Positions 56,520 through 64,000 of a stretch of 64,000 nucleotides of DNA are shown here, piece after piece. Positions within the stretch are counted from its first letter, which is position 1; each line of letters starts with the position of its first letter. This stretch comes from Paenirhizobium selenitireducens ATCC BAA-1503 (GTDB taxonomy: Bacteria; Pseudomonadota; Alphaproteobacteria; Rhizobiales; Rhizobiaceae), in assembly GCF_000518785.1 (NCBI RefSeq), contig NZ_JAEG01000008.1, positions 186,001 through 250,000 on the forward strand. Direction: 5' to 3'. The notes beneath the pieces are model-generated. The model was not told the DNA's origin, did no database searches, and was given only the letters and a program-made list of their open reading frames with translations. The position numbers and the translations under genes are program-made.

Positions 56520-57617
56520 ATGACCAACCTGACCCGCAGAACATTGATGCAGGCGGCCGCAGCGACCGGCCTCGCCGGCGTCTTCGCCAGCCGCTCCGCC
56601 TTCGCAGCCGACGAACCGCTCGGCATCGCGCTCGTCGTGCCCTCGCCCGTCGGCGACGTCGGCTGGGCCCACGCACTCGCCGCCGGGCTCGAACCGGTCA
56701 AGGCTGCTTACGGCGACAAGGTGAAGATCTCCGTCATCGAGAATGTCGCGGAAGGTCCGGATGCCGATCGCATCATGAACAAGGTGGTTGCAGACGGAAA
56801 CAAGGTCCTGATCGCCGGCTCCTTCGGCTACCAGAACGGCGCCCTGCAGATCGCGCGCCGTGACCCTTCGGTCACCGTGCTGCATGCCTCGGGCTTCCAG
56901 GTCGCACCGAACTTTTCGCCCTTTGCCGCCAAGTATTTCCAGGGCACCTACCTGCTCGGCATGGCAGCCGCCGCGCTCTCCAAGACCGGCAAGCTCGGTT
57001 CCGTCTCGGCTTTCGCTATTCCCGAGCTGATCACCTCGATCAACGCCTTCACGCTTGGTGCGCAGACCGTCAATCCGAATATCGAAGTCTCCGTCGTCTG
57101 GGTCAACTCCTGGTTCGATCCGGCCAAGGAACAGGAAGCCGCCAAGGCACTGATCGCGCAGGATTGCGACGTGATCTTCTCCAACGCCCAGGACACGCCG
57201 TCGGTCATCTCGGCCTGTGAGGAGGCTGGCGTCTATGCTTTCAACCTCAACTCGTCGATGAAGAAATACGCCGAAAAGACCTATCTCGGCTGCGTCACCA
57301 CCGACTGGTCGCCCTTCTTCAAGGCCTCCGTCGATGCCCATCTCGCCGGCAAGTTCGTCGGCGCCAATGCCTTCCTCGGCGTAGCGGAGGCGGTTGTCGA
57401 AGTGGTGGACTGGAACCCGAATATCCCTGCCGAAACAATGGCCAAGATCAAGGAACTCGAAGCCAAGATCGCAGACGGCAGCTTCTCGCCCTTCACCGGC
57501 CCAATCACCAAGGCCGATGGCAGCGAGGGCGTGGCCGCGGGCGCAACATTGCCGGACGGCGACATCGCCGCCATGAACTGGCACGTCAAGGGAGTTGCAA
57601 CGCCGCTCCCGAAGTAA
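56520..57617 (+). CDS. BMP-family ABC transporter substrate-binding protein
   Basis: A 365-residue periplasmic protein of the BmpA/PnrA (purine nucleoside receptor) family. It has a Tat-type signal (TRRTLMQAAAATG, cut near AFAAD). The PVGDVGWAHALAAG start and the GSFGYQNGALQIA block are typical. The ligand is probably a nucleoside or other purine-like compound. AGAGGGA precedes the ATG. First gene of the transporter part, 26 bases after the deaminase. Confidence 0.85.
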   Translation: MTNLTRRTLMQAAAATGLAGVFASRSAFAADEPLGIALVVPSPVGDVGWAHALAAGLEPVKAAYGDKVKISVIENVAEGPDADRIMNKVVADGNKVLIAGSFGYQNGALQIARRDPSVTVLHASGFQVAPNFSPFAAKYFQGTYLLGMAAAALSKTGKLGSVSAFAIPELITSINAFTLGAQTVNPNIEVSVVWVNSWFDPAKEQEAAKALIAQDCDVIFSNAQDTPSVISACEEAGVYAFNLNSSMKKYAEKTYLGCVTTDWSPFFKASVDAHLAGKFVGANAFLGVAEAVVEVVDWNPNIPAETMAKIKELEAKIADGSFSPFTGPITKADGSEGVAAGATLPDGDIAAMNWHVKGVATPLPK

Positions 57618-57620
57618 GAC

Positions 57621-59144
57621 ATGACACCGCCTCTCCTGTCGCTTCGCGGCATTTCGAAGAGCTACGGACAGATCCAGGCCAATCAGGAGATTGGCCTGGA
57701 TGTCGCGCAGCAATCGATCCATGCGATCCTCGGCGAAAACGGCGCCGGCAAATCGACCCTGATGAAGCTCATCTACGGGGTCGAGCAACCGGACGGCGGG
57801 ACGATTTCCTGGAATGGCGAGCCGATGACGCTCGCCTCTCCGGCCGAGGCACGGCGCCGCGGCATCGCCATGGTGTTCCAGCATTTCTCCCTGTTCGAGA
57901 CGCTGACCGTGGTCGAAAACATCCAGCTGGTGATGGCGGGCACCAAGGCCGAGCTTGCCGAGCGCATGCGCACGCTCGGCCGCGATTTCGGCCTGGAGGT
58001 CGATCCTTTTGCCCATGTTCATGCACTCTCGGTCGGCGAGCGGCAGCGGGTCGAGATCATTCGCTGCCTGATGACGGATCCGAAGCTGCTCATTCTCGAC
58101 GAGCCAACATCCGTTCTGCCGCCGCAGGCTGTGGAGAGGCTGTTCGAAACCCTGCGCAAGCTGCGCGCCGGGGGCGTCTCCATCCTCTTCATTTCCCACA
58201 AGCTCGAAGAGATCCGGGCGCTCTGCGATCATGCAACGATCCTGCGCGCTGGCCAGGTGGCGGGCCATGTCGATCCCCGGAAACACGACGCCCATGACCT
58301 GGCCCGCATGATGATCGGCCGCGACATGCCCGCGCCGATGCCAGCGGCGACAACGGCTGCGGGCGACAAGCGCCTCGAGCTCATCGGGCTGGACTACAAA
58401 CCTGACGATCCCTTTGCTGTTCCTCTGTCGAAAATCAGCCTGAACGTGCGCGCAGGAGAGATCCTCGGTATCGCCGGGATCTCGGGCAACGGTCAGAGCG
58501 AACTGGCGGCGCTGATATCAGGGGAGACGACACTCGGGCGCGATGACCGCGACCGCATTTTCATGATGGGCAGGGATGTGGGCCCGATCGGTGCAGCCGC
58601 CCGCCGCAGGCTCGGCTTCGCTTTCGTGCCGGAAGACCGGCTTGGCCGGGGCGCCGTGCCGGAAATGTCGCTGACGCTCAACGGCCTCCTCACCGCCCAC
58701 CCGAAAGGACTTGTCCGTCGCGGTTTCGTCGAGAAGACCCGGGCCGAGAATTTCGCGCGCGATTGTATCCGCGACTATGATGTCCGCACGCCCGGGCCCG
58801 ATACCGAAGCAGGATCGCTCTCCGGCGGCAATCTGCAGAAATTCATCGTCGGCCGCGAGATCATGCTGGCGCCGAAGCTGCTCTTCGTCGCCCAGCCCAC
58901 CTGGGGTGTCGATATCGGCGCGGCATCAGCCATCCGCCGTCGGCTTATCAGCCTGCGCAACGAGGGCATGGCGATCCTGGTGATTTCGGAGGAACTCGAA
59001 GAACTGTTCGAGCTCAGCGACGTCATCCAGGTCCTGCATCACGGCAGCCTCAGCCCACCTCTGGTAACGCGCGACACCAAGCCGGAAGATGTCGGCCGCT
59101 ACATGATCGGATCAGAACTCGAATCCGGAAAGCCTGCCTCATGA
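57621..59144 (+). CDS. Nucleoside-type ABC transporter ATPase (two NBDs)
   Basis: A 507-residue ATPase with two nucleotide-binding halves, as in RbsA/NupA-like proteins. The first half has a full Walker A (GENGAGKST) and [11 protein letters not shown] signature; the second has the usual degenerate GISGNGQSE loop and [14 protein letters not shown]. It starts three bases after the binding protein and overlaps the first permease by four bases. Confidence 0.88.
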   Translation: MTPPLLSLRGISKSYGQIQANQEIGLDVAQQSIHAILGENGAGKSTLMKLIYGVEQPDGGTISWNGEPMTLASPAEARRRGIAMVFQHFSLFETLTVVENIQLVMAGTKAELAERMRTLGRDFGLEVDPFAHVHALSVGERQRVEIIRCLMTDPKLLILDEPTSVLPPQAVERLFETLRKLRAGGVSILFISHKLEEIRALCDHATILRAGQVAGHVDPRKHDAHDLARMMIGRDMPAPMPAATTAAGDKRLELIGLDYKPDDPFAVPLSKISLNVRAGEILGIAGISGNGQSELAALISGETTLGRDDRDRIFMMGRDVGPIGAAARRRLGFAFVPEDRLGRGAVPEMSLTLNGLLTAHPKGLVRRGFVEKTRAENFARDCIRDYDVRTPGPDTEAGSLSGGNLQKFIVGREIMLAPKLLFVAQPTWGVDIGAASAIRRRLISLRNEGMAILVISEELEELFELSDVIQVLHHGSLSPPLVTRDTKPEDVGRYMIGSELESGKPAS

Positions 59145-60241
59145 GCACGCCAGTTTCTTCTTTCCTGCCGGCCCTCGTGCGTCGCGAACGCGCATCGCTT
59201 GCAGCGACCGTATTGGCGCCGCTCGTTGCCATTGCGGTCACCATTATTCTCAACCTCGGCCTCTACCGGCTGATGGGAAAGGACCCGGCAGCGGTCATGC
59301 ATGCCATGCTGCTCGAGCCCTTCATTTCCTGGGCCTCCTTCTCTGAGGTTCTGTTGAAGACAGGCCCGCTTCTCTTCATCGCCCAGGGGCTGGCGATCGG
59401 CTTTCGCGCCAAGGTCTTCAACATCGGCGCCGAAGGCCAGTTCATCCTCGGCGCGATCTTCGCCTCGGCCATACCCATCTGGTATCCGCAGGCGACAGGC
59501 GCATGGATCTGGCCCTCCATGCTGCTTCTGGGTGCCGTTGGCGGTGCGCTCTGGGCCTCGATCACCGCCTTCTGGCGCGCCCGCCTCAACGCCAACGAAA
59601 TTCTCGTCTCGCTGATGCTGAGCCTGGTCGCCGCGCAATTGCTGTATTACCTGCTGCTCGGCCCCTGGAAGGATCCGAACGGCTTCAATTTCCCGCAATC
59701 GGTGATGTTCCAATACGACGCCATGATACCGGCGCTGATCGCGGGGACGCGGGTAAATGTCTCGCTGCTTCTGGCAGTGGCGCTGTCGATTGCCGCCTGG
59801 ATCTTCATGCAGAAGAGCTTCATGGGCTACAGGCTGCAGGTCGGCGGCCTGGCTCCGCGCGCAGCCAGTTATGCCGGTTTCAGTGAAAAGCGGGCGATCT
59901 GGCTCTCCCTCCTGATCGGAGGTTTTGCCGCAGGCCTTGCCGGAGCGGCGGAAGTGGCGGGGCCCGTCGGCCAGCTGCAACGCTCGATCGCCACCGGCTA
60001 TGGCTATGCCGCAATCATCGTCGCCTATCTCGGCGGCCTTCACCCGATCGGCATCATGGTGTCGTCGCTATTCATGGCAGCGCTCTATATCGGCGGCGAC
60101 AACGCCATGGTGTCCGCCAACCTGCCGGTTGCCGCCGTCCGCGTCTTCCAGGGCAGCCTGCTGCTTGCCTATCTCGTGGCCGCCGCCTTTGTTCGCTACC
60201 GGCTGGAATGGCCGCACGCAGCCCACCGGAGACCGACATGA
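59141..60241 (+). CDS. Nucleoside-type ABC transporter permease 1
   Basis: A 366-residue BPD_transp_2 permease with about nine hydrophobic segments. The blocks FRAKVFNIGAEGQFILGA and RLNANEILVSLMLS are typical for the NupB/YufP-like permease of BMP transporters. Four-base overlaps with both neighbours. Confidence 0.87.
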   Translation: MSTPVSSFLPALVRRERASLAATVLAPLVAIAVTIILNLGLYRLMGKDPAAVMHAMLLEPFISWASFSEVLLKTGPLLFIAQGLAIGFRAKVFNIGAEGQFILGAIFASAIPIWYPQATGAWIWPSMLLLGAVGGALWASITAFWRARLNANEILVSLMLSLVAAQLLYYLLLGPWKDPNGFNFPQSVMFQYDAMIPALIAGTRVNVSLLLAVALSIAAWIFMQKSFMGYRLQVGGLAPRAASYAGFSEKRAIWLSLLIGGFAAGLAGAAEVAGPVGQLQRSIATGYGYAAIIVAYLGGLHPIGIMVSSLFMAALYIGGDNAMVSANLPVAAVRVFQGSLLLAYLVAAAFVRYRLEWPHAAHRRPT

Positions 60242-61149
60242 ACGCCGTCGAATTCATCATCGCGGGCATGTTGGCCGCCGCGACACCCTTTCTGCTCGCA
60301 GCCCTTGGCGAACTCGTCGTCGAGCGCGCCGGCGTCTTGAACCTCGGTGTCGAAGGCCTGATGGCACTGGGTGCGGCAATCGCCTTCATTGTCACCTTTA
60401 ACGGCGGCGGCCATTTTCTCGGCTTCATCGCCGCCGGAGTGGCGAGCGCGCTGCTCTCGCTCCTCTTCGCCTTCATCGTGCTCGGCTTTCGCGCAAACCA
60501 GGTGGCAACCGGGCTTGCGATCGGCATTCTCGGACAGGGATTGTCGGCCCTGTTCGGCAAGACCTATGAGAGCCTGACCGTGAAAGGCCTGCCGAAGCTC
60601 GCAATCCCCGGTCTCTCCGATATCCCCGTTGTCGGCGGTCTCTTCGTACAGGATATCGTCGTCTGGCTCTCGCTCGCAGCCACCCTCGGCGTCTGGTTTC
60701 TGCTGTCGCGCACACGGACCGGCCTCACCATCCGTGCCGTCGGTGAAAACCCGAAGGCCGCCCATGCCATCGGCTATTCGGTGATCGGCGTGCGGCTCGC
60801 CGCCATTGCCTTTGGCGGCACCATGGCCGGATTTTCCGGCGCCTATGCCGCAATCGTCTACACCCCGCTCTGGGCCGACGGCATGATCGCCGGCCGCGGG
60901 TGGATCGCCATCGCGCTCGTCGTCTTCGGCACCTGGCTCACCGGCCGGGTCTTCCTCGGCGCCTGCCTGTTCGGGGCCGTATCCCTGATGGGATTGGCAG
61001 CCCAGGCCACCGGCATCGACCTGCCCTCGCAGCTCCTCTCCAGCCTGCCCTACCTCGTTACCATCATCGTCCTCGGCATCATCTCCGCCGACAAACGCCT
61101 CCTGAAACTAAACGGGGTCGCTTCGCTCGGTGAACCCTTCGAACGCTGA
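60238..61149 (+). CDS. Nucleoside-type ABC transporter permease 2
   Basis: A 303-residue permease with the family block VERAGVLNLGVEGLMALGA and the TIRAVGENPKAAHAIGYSV loop, like NupC/YufQ. It completes the importer (binding protein, double ATPase, two permeases). It is the last intact gene of the split-oxygenase cluster. Confidence 0.88.
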   Translation: MNAVEFIIAGMLAAATPFLLAALGELVVERAGVLNLGVEGLMALGAAIAFIVTFNGGGHFLGFIAAGVASALLSLLFAFIVLGFRANQVATGLAIGILGQGLSALFGKTYESLTVKGLPKLAIPGLSDIPVVGGLFVQDIVVWLSLAATLGVWFLLSRTRTGLTIRAVGENPKAAHAIGYSVIGVRLAAIAFGGTMAGFSGAYAAIVYTPLWADGMIAGRGWIAIALVVFGTWLTGRVFLGACLFGAVSLMGLAAQATGIDLPSQLLSSLPYLVTIIVLGIISADKRLLKLNGVASLGEPFER

Positions 61150-61171
61150 GCGGAAGATGCGCTATGAACAA

Positions 61172-62064
61172 TTGCTGGCCTGCTGGCAGTTGACGGGATT
61201 GCGGCTGCGAGAACGCTGGAGGCCGGCAAGCATGTCGACGGCGTTCGGGCCTATGCCTCGACGGCAGCTCTTGCCATCGGACGGGCTTTGGCGGTGGAGC
61301 CGGAGATGCGGGACCAGCCGTCGGGCCGGAAGAACGGAGACGGCGGACAGGTGATCATCGCCCTTTGCGCCGAACAGGGATTTGCCGGAAGCTTCAGCCA
61401 TCGCATCCTCGAGCATGTCGGCGGCATGATGAAGGTCGAGACGGAAGGCGGTACCGGGCTTCTGCTCGTGGGCGACCGAGGGCTGCTGGCGTCCGTGGAG
61501 TGCAAGATCGTGCCCGATTGGTCGGCGCAGACGATCGCCTCGACGGAGCAGGCAGCGAGCCTCACCAATCGGATCATGGACGCGCTCTACGCACGGATCG
61601 GACGGGGAGACGTCCAGCACGTCTTCTAGGTCCATGCCGTTCCGGGCATGGTGGCTTCCGATGTCGTCGAGCGACAGCTTGTTCCCTTCGATTTCAGCCG
61701 ATTCGCCGCCGCTGGTAGACCTCGAGCCGCGCAGACTGCTGGCGAGCCTGGTCGAAGAGTATATTTTCGCAGAGCTCCGTGAAGCGGTTGTCCTATTGTA
61801 CGCAGCAGAGAATGAGGCGTGCATGCGGGCGATGTTTTCGGCCCAGGGCAATGTCTGAGAGACTCTCGAAACGCTCACCGTTTCTGCCCGCCGTTAGAGC
61901 AGTTCCAGCAAAAGTGCGAAGCGGTTTTGCGTCCGGAACTGCGTGAAAACAAAGACATAGAGCATCTAAGGCGACTCCGTTTTCGCCGGAAATGCTCTAG
62001 CGACAGGAGGAGATCACCAACGAAATCGGGGAGCTGAGCGAGCATCCTTTCGCGCAACGCTCCG
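61172..62064 (+). pseudogene. Decayed F1-ATPase gamma-subunit gene (N-ATPase-like)
   Basis: Pieces of one protein occur in order. First comes VDGIAAARTLEAGKHVDG..., then VIIALCAEQGFAGSFSHRILEHVGG, then IMDALYARIGRGDVQHVF. A TAG at 61627 follows, then VHAVPGMVASDVVERQLVPFDFSRF in the same frame. A frameshift leads to PPLVDLEPRRLLASLVEEYIFAELREAV and AENEACMRAMFSAQGNV. A TGA follows, then ETLETLTVSARR, and after the repeat RQEEITNEIGELSE. This order and the end motif AENEA...RQEEITNEI fit ATP synthase gamma subunits, most like alternative N-ATPases. It is inactive through two stops, a frameshift and an insertion. Confidence 0.65.
61895..61999. repeat. Rhizobial intergenic mosaic (RIME-like) repeat
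   Basis: A 105-base element bounded by TAGAGCA and TGCTCTA inverted ends, with an inner palindromic arm (GTTCCAGCAAAAGTGCGAAG ... TCCGGAACTGC). Its sequence matches from memory the mosaic repeat scattered through Rhizobium and Agrobacterium genomes. It splits the gamma-subunit remnant between SARR and RQEEIT. Confidence 0.75.
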
Positions 62065-62544
62065 TGACGGCAGCCCGAGGGACTGACTCCGATGAGGATC
62101 GGCGGCGTCTTGTTCGATCTCAGTCGCACAGGGACGACAGCTTGACACTTGATCCATGCGTCAAGCCTGACAAAAGGAAAGGACCGCTTCAGCCCGGCCG
62201 AAACGGCCCTTCATCGCACAGGACGCGATGCTTACTGGATGGATGCGAGAGCAGCCTCGATGGGCTCCTTCGCCTTCTTCTGCACCTTTACATCCTTGTA
62301 AGCCTCGAGATTGGCGGGGCATCGCCGACAACCACGAGGCCCACCATGCCCACGAGAGGGACACTGCACATCAAACAGCATGATCTCAGACTGCCTTCCC
62401 AAGGGCACGACTTGAGGAGGTTCTCTCTCGGCCCGCTGATCGTTCCGGCGCTGGCGCAGGCTCTGGCGCAGGATGTCAATGCGGTGCCTCCCAGGGTCGA
62501 AGGGCAGCGGCCCGCCTTTGAAGGACAGACGCGCGCGCCCTTCG
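62065..62544. other. Gap without an intact gene
   Basis: No frame can be defended. On the minus strand a run ending YKDVKVQKKAKEPIEAALASIQ (stop at 62232) has protein-like composition and could be the tail of another broken gene, but I cannot name it. Confidence 0.4.
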
Positions 62545-63483
62545 TCAAGGATGCCATCCCGTTGCATGCTCCGGCGTGCGGTCGAGCTGCCGCTCCGCCA
62601 CCAGGCGCACCATCCAGTCGACGAAAACCCGGACCTTGTTGCTCAGGTGCCGGTTCGGCGGATAGACGATGTAGAGCGGAATAGGCTCGGTGCGCCATTC
62701 GGGCAGGACGCGGATAAGGTCACCCTTCGCCAGCGCGTCAGAAACCATGAAATAGGGCAGCGGAGAAATTCCGAGTCCGTTCAGCGCCGCCGTCATGTAG
62801 CTGCGGGCATCGTTCACCGCGACGACGTAGCGGGCGTTGATTTCCAGTTTCTCGCCCGTCCGTTCGAAGGCGAACGTCATCGCACGATTGTTCTGGGCCG
62901 TGAAATAGCTGACGCAATGATGGGCTTCCTCGAGCTCGGAGGGATGCCCGGGAATACCGTGCTTTTCGAGATAGCTCGGCGCGGCACAGGTCACCATCGA
63001 GACTTCGGAAACCCGACGGGCGATCAGAGACTGGTCCGCCGGCACGCCGCCGCGGAGCGCGCAGTCGACGTTTTCAGCGAGATAATCCACGGGGCGGTCG
63101 CCGACGCCCAGATCGACGCGGATATCCGGGAACCGGGCGTGAAAGTCGTGCAGGGCCGGAATGACGATCCAGTCGGCAAAGGCTCCGGCCATTTCCACCC
63201 GCAGCCGACCGCTCGGCGACAGGTGCGAGTTGGACAGGCTGGTGTCGAGCTCGTCGAGCTGGGAGATGATCTGTGTCGCTCTCTCATAATAAAGTGCGCC
63301 ATCCGTCGTGACCATGACGCGCCGCGTCGTGCGGTTCAGCAGCTTGGTGTGAAGATGCGCTTCCAGACCCTGGATCAGATTGGTCACCGTGGCCTTGGGC
63401 AGGCTGAGCGCCTCGGCGGCGCGGGTAAAATTGCCCATCTCCACCACCCGGACGAAGGCGCGCATGGCTGATAGCTGATCCAT
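62545..63483 (-). CDS. LysR-family transcriptional regulator
   Basis: A 312-residue regulator with an N-terminal LysR HTH (GNFTRAAEALSLPKATVTNL) and a type 2 periplasmic-binding effector domain, closest to the CrgA/AaeR-like group (RLRVEMAGAFADWIVIPAL). AGGA precedes the ATG. It is divergent from the alpha/beta hydrolase gene that runs off the window, the usual LysR layout, so that gene is the likely target. Confidence 0.87.
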   Translation of the reverse strand: MDQLSAMRAFVRVVEMGNFTRAAEALSLPKATVTNLIQGLEAHLHTKLLNRTTRRVMVTTDGALYYERATQIISQLDELDTSLSNSHLSPSGRLRVEMAGAFADWIVIPALHDFHARFPDIRVDLGVGDRPVDYLAENVDCALRGGVPADQSLIARRVSEVSMVTCAAPSYLEKHGIPGHPSELEEAHHCVSYFTAQNNRAMTFAFERTGEKLEINARYVVAVNDARSYMTAALNGLGISPLPYFMVSDALAKGDLIRVLPEWRTEPIPLYIVYPPNRHLSNKVRVFVDWMVRLVAERQLDRTPEHATGWHP

Positions 63484-63836
63484 GTGACGATTCCTGTCAG
63501 TATGCGATGCGATATTGTTCGAAATTTCGAACAGTGTGCTCGTATTTTCGCGCTTGTTCCGTTTCCTGAATAAAGTAGATTAGTTTTCAAGAGAAGCAAA
63601 CAGTTCGACAGATGGCCAAGTCCGCAATTGTCGATCACATGACGATTGAATCGCATTCGTGCTCTCGAAACTCCTGTCGGACCAGGAGCGACTCTTGCGC
63701 GACCTCGTTCAAGATTCAAAGCCGCCGGCAAACAAGGAAAGGTCTATGAGATGCGCTATCCGCGTTATCTGCCCGTGCCGGTTATGCTCTTCGTGAGCTT
63801 GTTGCTGGCAGCATTGCGTCCAGAGTGACCGGTCCG

Positions 63837-64000
63837 ATGCCGGTGGAGATCAAGGATATGACGCTGGACAATGTGGCCGTGGGCCGCATCGCCGTCCGGG
63901 TCTATCAGGGCGCGGAATATGGCAAGGGTCCACCGGTCCTGATCTATTTTCACGCCGGTGCGTTTCGCCATGCCGGGCTCGTCGATTGCCCGATGGCCGA
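63837..64000 (+). CDS. Alpha/beta hydrolase (HSL-type), truncated by the window end
   Basis: The frame MPVEIKDMTLDNVAVGRIAVRVYQ... reaches PPVLIYFHAGAFRHAG, the oxyanion-hole region (HGG-like, here HAG) of esterases of the hormone-sensitive lipase family. The catalytic serine lies beyond the window. The frame is open from 63750 and there reads like the usual N-terminal part (SARAGYALRELVAGS), yet without a start; a GTG-started frame from 63659 (SKLLSDQERLLRDLV) would join it only through a one-base shift. So the start is uncertain and the gene may carry a frameshift. Confidence 0.6.
   Translation, partial: MPVEIKDMTLDNVAVGRIAVRVYQGAEYGKGPPVLIYFHAGAFRHAGLVDCPMA

Noticed and set aside
62190-62215. 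GGCCG/CGGCC hairpin as terminator
   Set aside because: Only five base pairs, no T-run, and no intact gene upstream.

Overview
The window looks like chromosomal DNA of an alphaproteobacterium of the family Rhizobiaceae (Rhizobium/Agrobacterium/Ensifer group). The evidence is the GC-rich codon usage, an rkp (K-antigen) gene set, an IalB-type periplasmic protein, the glyoxylate-to-purine-style mix of ABC transporters, and one copy of a rhizobial intergenic mosaic repeat. I saw no rRNA, tRNA, CRISPR array, insertion sequence or phage gene.

Region 1 (1-14.3 kb) is a capsule (K-antigen) locus. It holds a 2518-residue polyketide/fatty-acid synthase (rkpA), an alpha-oxoamine synthase (rkpG), a short-chain reductase resembling 3-ketosphinganine reductases (rkpH), two divergent KpsS-like paralogues, and a Wza/KpsD-type export lipoprotein. 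A double hairpin closes the region. The first three genes probably build a special lipid; the others make and export capsular polysaccharide.

Region 2 (14.3-30.6 kb) is mostly housekeeping. It has a Bax-inhibitor-1 membrane protein, a YbbA/YbbP exporter divergent from the TesA-like esterase, thpR, a low-molecular-weight tyrosine phosphatase, phhB, a YkvA-like protein, an IalB-like protein, rlmN, a TrpXYZ-type ABC importer, a LysE-type exporter, an SDR enzyme, argG and a GlxA-type AraC regulator.

Region 3 (30.6-36.7 kb) is one operon for uptake and hydrolysis of glycerophosphodiesters (ugpB-A-E-Q-C order), ending in an RpiR-family regulator. A perfect inverted repeat lies just upstream of the first gene.

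Region 4 (37-47.9 kb) is a mixed accessory stretch: a large catalase, a Kef-type antiporter, a short HTH protein, an M24 peptidase, a YoaK-like membrane protein, cspA with a clear promoter and leader, and several small lineage-specific genes. It also holds a decayed island with a broken Rrf2/NsrR-like regulator, an ABC ATPase tail and an FNR-type box.

Region 5 (47.9-52.1 kb) encodes the end of lysine/2-aminoadipate breakdown: HglS (2-oxoadipate dioxygenase/decarboxylase), a D-2-hydroxyglutarate dehydrogenase and a class I aminotransferase.

Region 6 (52.5-61.1 kb) is the most interesting part. A Rieske oxygenase is split into a stand-alone Rieske protein and a catalytic protein with no cluster ligands. 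Tightly coupled to them are a GST-like protein, an amidohydrolase/deaminase and a BMP-family (purine-nucleoside type) ABC importer. The layout resembles the NdmC/NdmE part of caffeine N-demethylation and suggests uptake and breakdown of a purine-like N-heterocycle.

Region 7 (61.2-64 kb) holds a decayed F1-ATPase gamma-subunit gene interrupted by the mosaic repeat, a LysR regulator, and the start of an alpha/beta hydrolase cut off by the window end.
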